Shown here: positions 20,971 through 29,006 of the stretch, one piece after another | Numbering within the stretch: position 1 is the first letter of the stretch | Layout of the letters: the number at the start of each line of letters is the position of its first letter | DNA from: a virus | DNA: 29,259 nt | Direction: 5' to 3' (one strand) | IMG/VR virus record: IMGVR_UViG_3300024432_000055 | Coordinates: 1-29,259 of that record | Notes under the pieces: generated by a model | What the model was told of the DNA's origin: nothing | The model's database searches: none | What the model saw: the letters and a program-made list of their open reading frames with translations, nothing else | Made by a program: the position numbers and the translations under genes

Positions 20971-22976
20971 TTTGTCTGAATCTTATTTAAGCCTTTTCTT
21001 GAAGCGTCTTCCAGGATAGGAGCCACTTTTTTATTTACAAAATCTTCGTCTGTTATATTTCCCGTAAAAGTTATTTCCTGTCTCAATATTATCTGGCCAC
21101 CACCTTCTGCCCTGACGCCGAGATCACCACCTGGCAGTCTTGTTAAGGGCATAATGGCCTCGTCCCCTTTTTCTCCCATTTGACCAATGCCACCCCTAGT
21201 CGAAATCAATGTCGGCCGGTCAATAATCGTGCCATGTTGAAATGACTTTAATCCCAATGGACCAAAAACAGCTCCACGTCCGAAACTTATTCCACCCAAT
21301 AATGCAGTAAGTGGACCACCGGCTTTCGAAATAAGCGCTCCGCCTGCCGGTCCTCCAAACATAGAAAGAACCATCATAATGAAAGCATTACCGATTATCT
21401 GGGCAGCCAATGATCTTAGGGCTGCGTGCCAGGCTGTATGGACCGCCTTGGCTGCCGACGCTCCGGATGTTCCTGCAGAAAGAAAAGCGGTCGATACTTT
21501 ATTGGCCAAACTCGAAATTGTTTGGAGCCCAATTTTTTGGACTTCTGTTAATTTTGTCAGCTGCTCTGCTTTATATTCCGATTCGGCCTTAGCTATTTTT
21601 TTTCGTTCTTCTGATTCATATCGCGCTATTTCAGTTTCGGATGCTCCGGCTTCACGGAATCGTTCAACATTCTCCGTAAGTTTTTGGCGCTCCAAATCGA
21701 ATTGGTCTGTTATCATTTCCTTATATAGCTTATTAAATTCAGTTACAGATTTTTCCCTATCCTTTTCAATCCGTTCCATTTCCTGACGAGTTTTCAAAAT
21801 TCCTAATTGGGCCTCAGTCTCAGCCTGGGACTGGGACATCGCTGCATCGAAACGAGCCTTTTCTGCTGCCTTCAAATCATCAACGACTTTCTGTTGTTCA
21901 TCTCTCTGCTCGGTCAGCTCTTCTGTTTTCTCTGCCATTTTCTTTTCTCCGACAATCAGTTTGTGCAACCAATTTGATACCTTGAGCAGAGTACCCTTGA
22001 ATTCGATCGCGCCTTGAGTTTGCTCTTGAAGATCAAACTCGAAGGGTGTCATCGATGACATGTCTTTCAATCGCTGATTGATACCAATCAATTCTTGTTC
22101 TGCCGCTTTTAACGGACTGGGTTCTAATAATCCAATCCACTCAAGAAACTTATTGACCCACAGAAATAGGGCAGGCAATCCCTCAGTAAAACGCGTGGCC
22201 ATGTTCGTTATCTGTGGTGTAAACTGTATTACAGCCGATGTTAATTTTGTACTTATTACTTTACCCAAAATCGTAAGAGCGTCCTTTGCCGCCTCAGAGC
22301 TCCTGAGCAGTTTTTCATCGATCACAATGTCGAGATCCCTGGCTTTCTGTCGCATTTCATCAATACCTTCAACTCCTTTTTTTAACATATTGGCCATATC
22401 AACGCCAGCGGTCCGGCCAAATGCCGCGGCAAGAAGAGCAGCCCTGTCAAGATGATTTTCCATCTCTGACGCTTTTCGTACTATTAAGTCAAATGCTTCC
22501 TCTGTATTTTCCGCCTGTTGGACATTAGCAAGCAGCTCCTCATCCATTTTTTGAAGTATTGTTATCAATGTTCCAGTTCCATGCTTTGCCTCTCCTACCC
22601 GCTTTGTAAATGCTTTTAATGCGCTAGTCAGGGATTCTTTTGAAATTCCGGCCAGATCGGCAGCAAATGACAATTCTTGCAGAGCATCCGTCGAAATACC
22701 TATGGCATCAGCCGCTTTTGCAATCGCATCTGCAGCATCGATTGATTTCTTTATCAGATAGCCCAGGGCAGCGGGTCCGGCAACGCCAATAAGCATTCCC
22801 TTTAAAGAGCCGAGACTTTTCGAGAGTCCGAGAGAGCTTTTCTTTGATCCCTTGAAACTGCTATTGAGCCCCGCCGCGGTCTTCTTACCTTCCTGGCGAG
22901 CGCTGGTCATGTCGGCCTTGAACCTGGCGGCCGATGCTGCCAGGCTGACGAACATTCCGCCTACTTTATGCGCCAT
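20967..22976 (-). CDS. Tail tape measure protein
   Basis: A 669-aa protein, short for a tape measure. 'ADMTSARQEGKKTAAGLNSS' near the start, a hydrophobic segment (SLKGMLIGVAGPAALGYLI, ~57-75), 'DAIAKAADAIGISTDALQEL', long coiled coils ('EELTEQRDEQQKVVDDLKAA', ~340-450), a second hydrophobic segment (~530-560) and the C-terminal 'GQMGEKGDEAIMPLTRLPGG' mark the family. Length sets tail length; at ~0.15 nm per residue the tail would be about 100 nm. ATG 22976 has AAAGGA upstream. Confidence 0.9.
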   Translation of the reverse strand: MAHKVGGMFVSLAASAARFKADMTSARQEGKKTAAGLNSSFKGSKKSSLGLSKSLGSLKGMLIGVAGPAALGYLIKKSIDAADAIAKAADAIGISTDALQELSFAADLAGISKESLTSALKAFTKRVGEAKHGTGTLITILQKMDEELLANVQQAENTEEAFDLIVRKASEMENHLDRAALLAAAFGRTAGVDMANMLKKGVEGIDEMRQKARDLDIVIDEKLLRSSEAAKDALTILGKVISTKLTSAVIQFTPQITNMATRFTEGLPALFLWVNKFLEWIGLLEPSPLKAAEQELIGINQRLKDMSSMTPFEFDLQEQTQGAIEFKGTLLKVSNWLHKLIVGEKKMAEKTEELTEQRDEQQKVVDDLKAAEKARFDAAMSQSQAETEAQLGILKTRQEMERIEKDREKSVTEFNKLYKEMITDQFDLERQKLTENVERFREAGASETEIARYESEERKKIAKAESEYKAEQLTKLTEVQKIGLQTISSLANKVSTAFLSAGTSGASAAKAVHTAWHAALRSLAAQIIGNAFIMMVLSMFGGPAGGALISKAGGPLTALLGGISFGRGAVFGPLGLKSFQHGTIIDRPTLISTRGGIGQMGEKGDEAIMPLTRLPGGDLGVRAEGGGQIILRQEITFTGNITDEDFVNKKVAPILEDASRKGLNKIQTK

Positions 22977-22978
22977 TA

Positions 22979-23292
22979 TTATTCCTTTTTCTTATCACGC
23001 AAATCCTTGCCTCCGAGTGCTTTTGTCACATATTCAGCTACCTTGAGCATTTCCTCCGGAGTCTGTTGTTTCGCCACCTCGGCACCGAGTTTTGTCATAA
23101 GGACTTTGAGATTTGGGAGATATTTTTGCCTCATGAATCCTGCGACGTGCCAAGCGTGCCAGGCTGACTGACGGTGCTCATAGTCTTCCGCCTCTATTCT
23201 CCCGTTCAACCAGAGCTTCGTTTCGTGTGGAGTCAGCTCCCAGAACTGCTCAGGGGTCAGACCGTAGCGGTGCGCGTTTGTTCTGGTTTTTT
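22979..23292 (-). CDS. Tail assembly chaperone, -1 frameshift extension
   Basis: The frame that is -1 to the upstream chaperone is open from before the slip site to 22979. Its useful part reads 'AHRYGLTPEQFWELTPHETK' then 'NGRIEAEDYEHRQSAWHAWH', which is the usual second domain of tail assembly chaperones ('G..P.efW.LTp.E...'). No ATG or ribosome site serves this frame; the only start is an internal TTG at 23209 that would cut the conserved domain in half. It is most likely made by -1 slippage at C-AAA-AAA (23293-23287), giving a ~228-aa fusion like lambda gpG-T. Confidence 0.75.
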
Positions 23293-23664
23293 GGAGAAGA
23301 TCCGTACGAGTTTCAGTATCTTCTCCATCATAGGGTTTCGCACTTTTGGAGCCTCCGTCGTCCCGTAGAATGCGAGTGAAATTGCTTTGTTAACCGCGTC
23401 AGTAGCCGATACGATCGGCGGAGAGAGTCTTATGATATCCTTCGCCGTCAATTTTCCAGGGTGATGTCTTTGTAACCCTATTACAAGGGTTTCCGCAATC
23501 ACTGATAAATCCATCTGGATTGTTGCCTTCGCAATCTTCTCGTCAAAGTCGGGTCCCAAATCGGTAATCAGTTTACCTACTGCTTCCCAATCGTAGCGCA
23601 GGACATATTTTTTGCGATCCATTTCAATTACTATGTCCCCTCTGTGCTTGTTTGCCGTTACCAT
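23257..23664 (-). CDS. Tail assembly chaperone
   Basis: A 135-aa protein between tail tube and tape measure, the fixed place of tail assembly chaperones. 'IEMDRKKYVLRYDWEAVGKL' and 'ETLVIGLQRHHPGKLTAKDI' match the GTA-gp10/TAC_11-like pattern ('G....Lr.d...l..lE...g.......ii..gL......'). These proteins coat the tape measure while the tube polymerises. Its 3' end carries the slippery run that leads to the extension. TGATG overlap with the tail tube stop. Confidence 0.8.
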   Translation of the reverse strand: MVTANKHRGDIVIEMDRKKYVLRYDWEAVGKLITDLGPDFDEKIAKATIQMDLSVIAETLVIGLQRHHPGKLTAKDIIRLSPPIVSATDAVNKAISLAFYGTTEAPKVRNPMMEKILKLVRIFSKKPEQTRTATV

Positions 23665-24089
23665 CAGGCCAGGGTCGGATCGCCCGAAACCTTCAAGCTG
23701 ATGGATGCTGTCATTCTGTCCTCAATCGGAGCGGTAGGATCAACACCGGTTACTAAGCACGCAATGGTCCAGGTTACAGGTGCCGCGGTGGGCCATATAA
23801 TCTGAAAATTTCTCAATGTCCCGTCGTGCAAATCCTTCAATATACCCGTGGCTTCATTCTGGGTAGCGTGATCCGGTAGCCAGGCCACATCGACAGTAAC
23901 TTCCCCGGCGTCCAGGAGTCCCGCAATAAACTCACGATATTTGTTGGTTGACTCCGTATGGGTAACGTCCACTGTTTCACGGGAAAGGGTAGGTCCGGCC
24001 AGTCCGATCAATTCCGCAATCGCGGTGAACTGTTCCGGTGATGCACCATTGCCCCGTTTAAGCAATATACCAAATCCTATATAACCCAT
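23664..24089 (-). CDS. Major tail tube protein
   Basis: A 141-aa protein. 'AELIGLAGPTLSRETVDVTH' (27-46) and 'YREFIAGLLDAGEVTVDVAW' (~52-71), then 'IACLVTGVDPTAPIEDRMTA' near the end, are the pattern of lambda-gpV-like tail tube proteins (Phage_TTP family), which stack in hexameric rings to form the tail. Strong AGGAGG ribosome site, as expected for an abundant virion protein. Confidence 0.85.
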   Translation of the reverse strand: MGYIGFGILLKRGNGASPEQFTAIAELIGLAGPTLSRETVDVTHTESTNKYREFIAGLLDAGEVTVDVAWLPDHATQNEATGILKDLHDGTLRNFQIIWPTAAPVTWTIACLVTGVDPTAPIEDRMTASISLKVSGDPTLA

Positions 24090-24101
24090 TGTTTCCTCCT
24101 G

Positions 24102-24497
24102 TTAACTTGTTGCCTCATTATACCACACCGAGAAATCCATTTGGACCCGGTGGGCTTTGATTGCTGATTCATAAAGGTCCTGGTCATTTTCAAGAAATGA
24201 TCCGTTTATCTTTTCGGATCCGGCAGCTCCCTTGTATCCGCTCAGTCGTTTCCTTACCGCCGCAGCGAGTTCCCTGGCGTCCTTCAGACCGCTGGCGTAA
24301 CAGTCTATCTGAAATCTGCCGTCCGCAAGCCCAGTCTCTCCTTCAGTAGCAAACATCCTTTCTCCTGAAATCCGCGCGTAAACCATCGCTGGAAAAGTCG
24401 GTTTTTGGGGTAATATTTTCCCGTATAATCTATCAACGATCTTGCCAGCGATAGTCGTGTCAGCAAGTATAAATGTCACGAGTCCTTCCTCTATCAT
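24102..24497 (-). CDS. DUF3168 tail completion protein
   Basis: A 131-aa protein. 'VTFILADTTIAGKIVDRLYG' start, 'PQKPTFPAMVYARIS' (30-44), 'GRFQIDCYASGLKDARELAA' and the 'R.QMDFSVWY' end are the DUF3168 (SPP1 gp17-like) layout; the protein joins the tail tube to the head connector. ATGA overlap with the gene before it. Confidence 0.85.
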   Translation of the reverse strand: MIEEGLVTFILADTTIAGKIVDRLYGKILPQKPTFPAMVYARISGERMFATEGETGLADGRFQIDCYASGLKDARELAAAVRKRLSGYKGAAGSEKINGSFLENDQDLYESAIKAHRVQMDFSVWYNEATS

Positions 24498-25000
24498 AAG
24501 CCCAGGGCCTTCCTGCCGGATCTTGAAAGCTTTCCGGCGTAAGCCTGTTTTTTAAGTCTCTTTGCAAAACGTTCAAGTACATACCACATATTTTTAGCAA
24601 AAGCCGCCAGGGCTGCCCTCTTATTAGTGTCCCATGCAGGGCGCATAAAAGGCTCTGCCGGCCTCCACGGCGTTCCATATTCCTGGAAAACACCATACCA
24701 ATGAGCCGCGTCTGGTCCTATTGCAATGGCAGCGGGTACGGCTGTATTGGTCATAACAAAAGGTTTAATCGAATCGGCCATTGATCCGGTTTTTCCTTCG
24801 CCTTTCTCAGCTCCTCCTTTACTCCTCCATGCGCGGGACCTTGCATCAGCAACGATGGATTTAGCACTTTTCTTGAGAGCTGCTTTTAACTGCGATTTTG
24901 CAGCCGCTTCTGGGAGCTCTTTTAAGACCTTATCAAGCTCTTTTGCTCCTTCAATCTTGAAATCGAAAAAGGGCATATTTGACGGTAATCCCTTTGCCAT
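24494..25000 (-). CDS. HK97 gp10-like head-tail protein
   Basis: A 168-aa protein. 'FKIEGAKELDKVLKELPEAA' followed by an Ala/Lys-rich helix ('LKAALKKSAKSIVADARSRA') and, later, 'HWYGVFQEYGTPWRPAEPFM' define the HK97 gp10 family, a head-tail joining component. It sits in the normal order closure protein, gp10, DUF3168, tail tube. TAATG overlap upstream. Confidence 0.9.
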   Translation of the reverse strand: MAKGLPSNMPFFDFKIEGAKELDKVLKELPEAAAKSQLKAALKKSAKSIVADARSRAWRSKGGAEKGEGKTGSMADSIKPFVMTNTAVPAAIAIGPDAAHWYGVFQEYGTPWRPAEPFMRPAWDTNKRAALAAFAKNMWYVLERFAKRLKKQAYAGKLSRSGRKALGL

Positions 25001-25317
25001 TAGGCTACATTCATTTTTGCTATTATTTCTGTCCCATGTTTCCGCGCGATCTCCAATACGGAAATGATATCGTAAATTTCGGTGCCGATCCTGATTCTAT
25101 GTTTCGGAGTCACGTCCGATCGATACCTTATCCTGAAACGAAAGTCGGCCTGAGCAAGTGTCTGTTGGCTTTGGAATCTTTCCGTACCCCGCAGCGGTAC
25201 CTTTTCGGCCCATACGGTTGCGAGCGTGGACCAGCTAGGTTCCGGATCCGCGTGGCTGTCCTTCACTGGCGTATTTTTCTCAATGACTATTCGCCTGTCG
25301 AGTCTTCCAATTTGCAT
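25000..25317 (-). CDS. Head-tail closure protein (SPP1 gp16-like)
   Basis: A 105-aa protein. 'IGRLDRRIVIEKNTPVKDSH' start, 'WSTLATVWAEKVPLRGTERF' and 'FRFRIRYRSDVTPKHRIRIG' give the small beta-barrel of the phage head-tail adaptor family, which closes the portal exit channel after DNA packaging. It has the typical family length. Confidence 0.9.
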   Translation of the reverse strand: MQIGRLDRRIVIEKNTPVKDSHADPEPSWSTLATVWAEKVPLRGTERFQSQQTLAQADFRFRIRYRSDVTPKHRIRIGTEIYDIISVLEIARKHGTEIIAKMNVA

Positions 25318-25680
25318 TTATGGTATTGTAAATATCGCTATTTTCAATTCAGCATGACTCGTCAGCAAGTGAATGTATCCGGTGGTTTGAATCCATCCGG
25401 TGACCGGGAAGGGGCCGAACACGGAATACAGACCGATCCCAACAGCATAGTCGGTAATGTCCTGAGTCCGCCTGAACGGATCATTTACGCTTGTTATTGT
25501 GAGCGTTCTCTCCTCCGCACCACTATTGAAAGCCACGATGATTTCCTTACCGGTAGAGATGAATCTGTTTCCATTAGCCGCATCACTGGCGGCAAGCACA
25601 AAATCCGCTCCAAGCGCGGAAATCACTCCTGGATACTTACCGGGTAATACCTTAGGGGTAAGTACTGTTGGATCTGGCAT
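25318..25680 (-). CDS. Conserved small virion-region protein
   Basis: A 120-aa protein. 'VAFNSGAEERTLTITSVNDP' then 'GLYSVFGPFPVTGWIQTTGY' is a repeated pattern of small beta-rich proteins found in siphophage structural modules; they are probably virion decorations, but the role is not known. Excellent ribosome site (AGGAGGATATT) before ATG 25680. Confidence 0.7.
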   Translation of the reverse strand: MPDPTVLTPKVLPGKYPGVISALGADFVLAASDAANGNRFISTGKEIIVAFNSGAEERTLTITSVNDPFRRTQDITDYAVGIGLYSVFGPFPVTGWIQTTGYIHLLTSHAELKIAIFTIP

Positions 25681-25697
25681 AATATCCTCCTGTTAGA

Positions 25698-26381
25698 TTA
25701 TCCCCAAAAATCAGGGTCCACAAAATTAACGACTTCGTCCTCATTCCAATTAAGACCGAGCGCTGTTATGCAATCTTCCAGCTCAGAAAATTCCCCGTCC
25801 ACGATCTTTTGTGGCCATATCGAAAAAATGAAATCAGGGTTAATGTCATCAAACATGAGATCCATCCTGTGATTATATTCTCCCACATAATCGATCCATT
25901 GCCGTAATCCTGACAGCCCGTGCATCCAGGAAGTATCTATACAGGCTTGTGCGTTTTCCTCGATTTCTCTCCTGACAATTATCCATTTGGCCTTTTTATA
26001 TGTGTGGATCCACGCTGATGATATAAGACACATCATTGGGCTTTTGAAAAACCAGGGGCCGTCCTCATATCCTTGCATTTTGGTTATACGCTTAATTTCC
26101 TGTTTCAGCCTGGGGATTCTCCTTTTTCTCAATGGAGGTATTTGCCTTTTGCCCAAAAGATCATAACCCAGACTAAACAAATAAGGGTCTGAAATACCTT
26201 CCTTAATGGCGGTATTCTCGAAAAATCCCTTAGGATTTTCCGGATGTGGGCCAATCATATCACCACCCCAGGAGCCAAGTAAATGAACTATACCGGCGAC
26301 CATTGAAGTTCCGGATCTTGGAGCTCCTGTTATTAGAATGGGATCTGGAATTTGGGGACCTAAATCTTTTACGTCGTTCAT
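25698..26381 (-). CDS. Sulfotransferase family protein
   Basis: A 227-aa protein. 'PILITGAPRSGTSMVAGIVH' (14-33) holds the P-loop-like 5'-phosphosulfate-binding motif of PAPS sulfotransferases, and 'WIIVRREIEENAQACIDTSW' (~133-152) fits the 3'-phosphate-binding strand and helix. The family moves a sulfo group from PAPS to sugars, proteins or lipids; the target is unknown. It interrupts the head-tail connector module, between gp6-like and small virion proteins, so it is an accessory ('moron') gene, but it shares the AGGAGG ribosome site style. It may alter a virion or host surface glycan. Confidence 0.8.
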   Translation of the reverse strand: MNDVKDLGPQIPDPILITGAPRSGTSMVAGIVHLLGSWGGDMIGPHPENPKGFFENTAIKEGISDPYLFSLGYDLLGKRQIPPLRKRRIPRLKQEIKRITKMQGYEDGPWFFKSPMMCLISSAWIHTYKKAKWIIVRREIEENAQACIDTSWMHGLSGLRQWIDYVGEYNHRMDLMFDDINPDFIFSIWPQKIVDGEFSELEDCITALGLNWNEDEVVNFVDPDFWG

Positions 26382-26438
26382 GGTTTTTCCTCCTGTTATA
26401 AGACTTCTTTTATTTTCCTGGGATCCTGGCCTGGTCCA

Positions 26439-27035
26439 TCACAAGATGAAGACCTTGTATGATATGTAGATAAATTTATATGCCAGCGGAACCTCGGCCG
26501 TAATGGTCCCGACTACCACATTTTCCCTATGCTCATACCAATGGCCAACAAGCATCATTATTGCCTGGATAATTAGTTTCGGTATGTCTGTTGCTGCATC
26601 TCCATGACCGGCTTTAAACTGGATATTTACAGCGTTGACTATTCCCCTTGTGGTTGGATAAACAGAGCCGTAGGCGAGTGTTATCCTGGCGGGCTTGGAC
26701 TTTTCATCTACGATATAATTGTCTGATGACCAGGTCTTTTCAATACCATCACTATCATAATATTTGATATGGATCACGGATTGAACTGGATATCTCGGTA
26801 GTTTTATGCCCTCGCCGTTATCAGGAAACCGATCAAGATAGAGATCCCAGGTCTGGGTAATCAAAGCCCTATTTGTGTCACCCTCGAACTTTATACGGGC
26901 AGCCGCTACGAATCCATCAATCAGGGTGTCATCATTGGCAACGTCCACCCGTAAATGGGCCTTCGCATCAGCGGTGCTGACCGGCTCAAGTGAAGGTTCA
27001 GTCTGAATTTTCAGACTGAAATGTATGTCTGTCAT
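26439..27035 (-). CDS. gp6-like head-tail connector protein
   Basis: A 198-aa protein. 'LEPVSTADAKAHLRVDVAND' (16-35), 'LIDGFVAAARIKFEGDTNRA' and 'QTWDLYLDRFPDNGEGIKLP' are the standard start of phage gp6-like/DUF3199-type connectors, which add a ring below the portal. The C-terminal end ('AYKFIYISYKVFIL') is somewhat unlike the usual '...l..pYR'. The ribosome site is weak, so translation may be coupled to the previous gene. Confidence 0.85.
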   Translation of the reverse strand: MTDIHFSLKIQTEPSLEPVSTADAKAHLRVDVANDDTLIDGFVAAARIKFEGDTNRALITQTWDLYLDRFPDNGEGIKLPRYPVQSVIHIKYYDSDGIEKTWSSDNYIVDEKSKPARITLAYGSVYPTTRGIVNAVNIQFKAGHGDAATDIPKLIIQAIMMLVGHWYEHRENVVVGTITAEVPLAYKFIYISYKVFIL

Positions 27036-27046
27036 TTCTCAGTCCG

Positions 27047-27532
27047 TCAGCTTTTACGATCGTCTGTCTTGCGGTCCGGATTCTTTCTATCTTTTTCCTT
27101 CTTCCTGGCGTCAGTTTTAGATGTGTTTTCACTGGTTTCGATCGATGTCGATTCTGTTTTTTCTTCCACCTCTTTATCCTCTTCCTTCTCTTTTTCCTCT
27201 TTATCAGACACAGCCAACATAGTACGACGTTCGATCTCAGCAACAGCGGCAGCTTTCATCTCGTCAGTCCTCCCGAGCCTTTCCAGATAGAGCAGATATT
27301 TGTCAGGGACTTCAGACAATGACTTACCAATATGCGTCCCATAATCAAGCACGATCGGTCCGATTTCTTGATCGGTTTTGGTTTGCATACTCTCGGAAAC
27401 CAGCTCGGCGTAATTCCCACGGATAAAAGCCTTAGCCATTTTCTCTGTAATATCAACACCGACTTCGAGAATCTGTTCTGGCCTGGCCGATATTTCAGGA
27501 CCGGCCACGATAGTTTTCATTCTTATTTTCAT
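27047..27532 (-). CDS. Virion-region protein with DUF3820-like segment and charged tail
   Basis: A 161-aa protein. Residues ~6-45 (MKTIVAGPEISARPEQILEV ...) resemble a small family found next to capsid genes. Residues ~62-91 (VLDYGTHIGKSLSEVPDKYL) match the 'G...GK.l.evPd.YL.wL' motif of DUF3820 and exonuclease-X C-termini. From about residue 107 the chain is almost only Lys, Glu, Asp, Ser and Thr, so it is disordered. Role unknown; ATG 27532 has GGAG upstream. Confidence 0.6.
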   Translation of the reverse strand: MKIRMKTIVAGPEISARPEQILEVGVDITEKMAKAFIRGNYAELVSESMQTKTDQEIGPIVLDYGTHIGKSLSEVPDKYLLYLERLGRTDEMKAAAVAEIERRTMLAVSDKEEKEKEEDKEVEEKTESTSIETSENTSKTDARKKEKDRKNPDRKTDDRKS

Positions 27533-27534
27533 TG

Positions 27535-27915
27535 CTACTCCACTATTATTGTGAATTGACCATCAAGGGTATCTCCACCATTGGCAATCACGATTTTAAC
27601 GCGATCCTTGGCAGCCACGATATAGTCCTCAACTGCCTCGCCAGCTGCAATATAAAAAGAAGCGTCCCCTGAAGCATTGTGCGTCGGTTGGCGCGGAGCT
27701 ATAATTTCGGAGGCTGTTATATTATCCTCTGTCCATAAATTCTGCCCCGTGCCTTCAAGCGTAATCGTAAAGTCAACTGTATCCTCATAGGGTGTAGAGC
27801 CGTCTTTTGTATAGATGACATTAATAATCCGGCCAGTGATCACCGGGCTATATTCAGTAGCAGCTCCGCCGGAGCTGGTCTGTACGGCAATAACATGTCG
27901 TTCAGCATAGCTCAT
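27535..27915 (-). CDS. Small virion-region protein
   Basis: A 126-aa beta-rich protein. 'IINVIYTKDGSTPYEDTVDF', 'TITLEGTGQNLWTEDNITAS' and the end 'VKIVIANGGDTLDGQFTIIV' form a pattern that I have seen in small phage structural proteins of unknown role. AGGGAGG ribosome site. It lies between the beta-helix protein and the DUF3820-like protein. Confidence 0.65.
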   Translation of the reverse strand: MSYAERHVIAVQTSSGGAATEYSPVITGRIINVIYTKDGSTPYEDTVDFTITLEGTGQNLWTEDNITASEIIAPRQPTHNASGDASFYIAAGEAVEDYIVAAKDRVKIVIANGGDTLDGQFTIIVE

Positions 27916-27932
27916 ATTTTACCTCCCTACTT

Positions 27933-28901
27933 CTAAACGGCAGGATTGGCCGCTGTACGACCGCCGGCCATGAGATTACTCCACACATCATTCGTACCCG
28001 CGACATAACCGCCACCATGATCATAAGTGCCCCCGAATATGTTATCGTAGATGTAAGTATCTCTACCGCCTCCATTGTTCAGTTTCTCGTCAGGATTATA
28101 ATAGGAACCATTGGCATAGAAAGTGCATCTTCTGATTGTGGACTCCTTGAAGCCCTGTGCAACCATATCAATCAGGTTATCGGAATCGCCAAACCAGCAA
28201 TCCTCTATCATAACAAATCGTGGTTGATCATGGCTTGAATTTGTGCAAGTAATACATTTACCATCTGTGCTGCCAGAATGAAATCCATAGAAACCACAAC
28301 GACGAATCGTAACATGGGGATTTGATGCCAGTTCGTTTGCAAAATCTATTCCATAAAGACCCTGATTCTGTCCGACAAAGAGGCAATCCTCGATTATGGT
28401 CCCGCCAGCATTACAACCAACTCCCTCGCCGAGAACAACGCATTCAGCATCCGCAAGGGCGTCGAACTCGAAACCGCTAATATACCAGCCCCTTGCTCTT
28501 ACTTGGAGACACTCAACGCCGGGAGTCGCAGCGGTAACCCAGACAGCGCCAAAAGATGACCCTGGGGTTGGATTAACCGCAATGAGTTGACCAAATGGGC
28601 AATCATCATTGAGCGGGGTTTTAATGTCTTCGACGTATCCGCCAGGGGCGACAAAGATCCGAGCACGTCCACGGGTGCCGAGTGCGGCAGCGAGGAGCAT
28701 AGCCGCGCTGATAGTTAATAAAGCAGTAGCCCAGGATAACCCGTCGTTATCGACTGAGCCGAGTGCCGAATCCACGAAATAATCTGTGGTGGGCATAAGC
28801 CCGGTAACGCGACCTTCGATATTCAATATTCCCCTGGGACCGACAGTCATGCGGTCACCTCCGAGGTCACGATATACTTGTGGTGAATATGATGGATCCA
28901 T
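27933..28901 (-). CDS. Right-handed beta-helix (pectate-lyase fold) protein
   Basis: A 322-aa protein. Residues ~43-70 ('DYFVDSALGSVDNDGLSWAT') and later repeats 'TIIEDCLFVGQNQGLYGIDF', 'VTIRRCGFYGFHSG', 'VMIEDCWFGDSDNLIDM', 'STIRRCTFYANGS' show the regular ~22-30 residue rungs of a parallel beta-helix. No polysaccharide lyase catalytic set is evident, so it may be a capsid decoration or surface-binding protein rather than an enzyme. ATG 28901 has AAAGGAG upstream. Confidence 0.8.
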   Translation of the reverse strand: MDPSYSPQVYRDLGGDRMTVGPRGILNIEGRVTGLMPTTDYFVDSALGSVDNDGLSWATALLTISAAMLLAAALGTRGRARIFVAPGGYVEDIKTPLNDDCPFGQLIAVNPTPGSSFGAVWVTAATPGVECLQVRARGWYISGFEFDALADAECVVLGEGVGCNAGGTIIEDCLFVGQNQGLYGIDFANELASNPHVTIRRCGFYGFHSGSTDGKCITCTNSSHDQPRFVMIEDCWFGDSDNLIDMVAQGFKESTIRRCTFYANGSYYNPDEKLNNGGGRDTYIYDNIFGGTYDHGGGYVAGTNDVWSNLMAGGRTAANPAV

Positions 28902-28929
28902 AATTAACTCCTTTCTTGTTGGTTACAGC

Positions 28930-28963
28930 GGAGCAGGGAGAAATTATGGAATCCCCCCGCTCC
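28930..28963. other. 12-bp hairpin between virion genes
   Basis: Arms at 28930-28941 and 28952-28963 pair over 12 positions on the minus-strand RNA (ten Watson-Crick, two G-U), around a 10-nt loop. No U-run follows. It sits after the stop of the right-edge gene and ~30 nt before the ribosome site of the beta-helix gene, so it may act as a processing, stability or attenuation hairpin. Confidence 0.55.
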
Positions 28964-29006
28964 ACCTATCTCATTAAAGAGAACGTAAAAGGGTTACTTG
29001 TTAAGA

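Noticed and set aside
24979-25647. Long plus-strand open frame (222 codons)
   Set aside because: It lies entirely across the well-supported head-tail closure gene and its neighbour on the other strand; its translation has no recognisable pattern and no ribosome site was seen.
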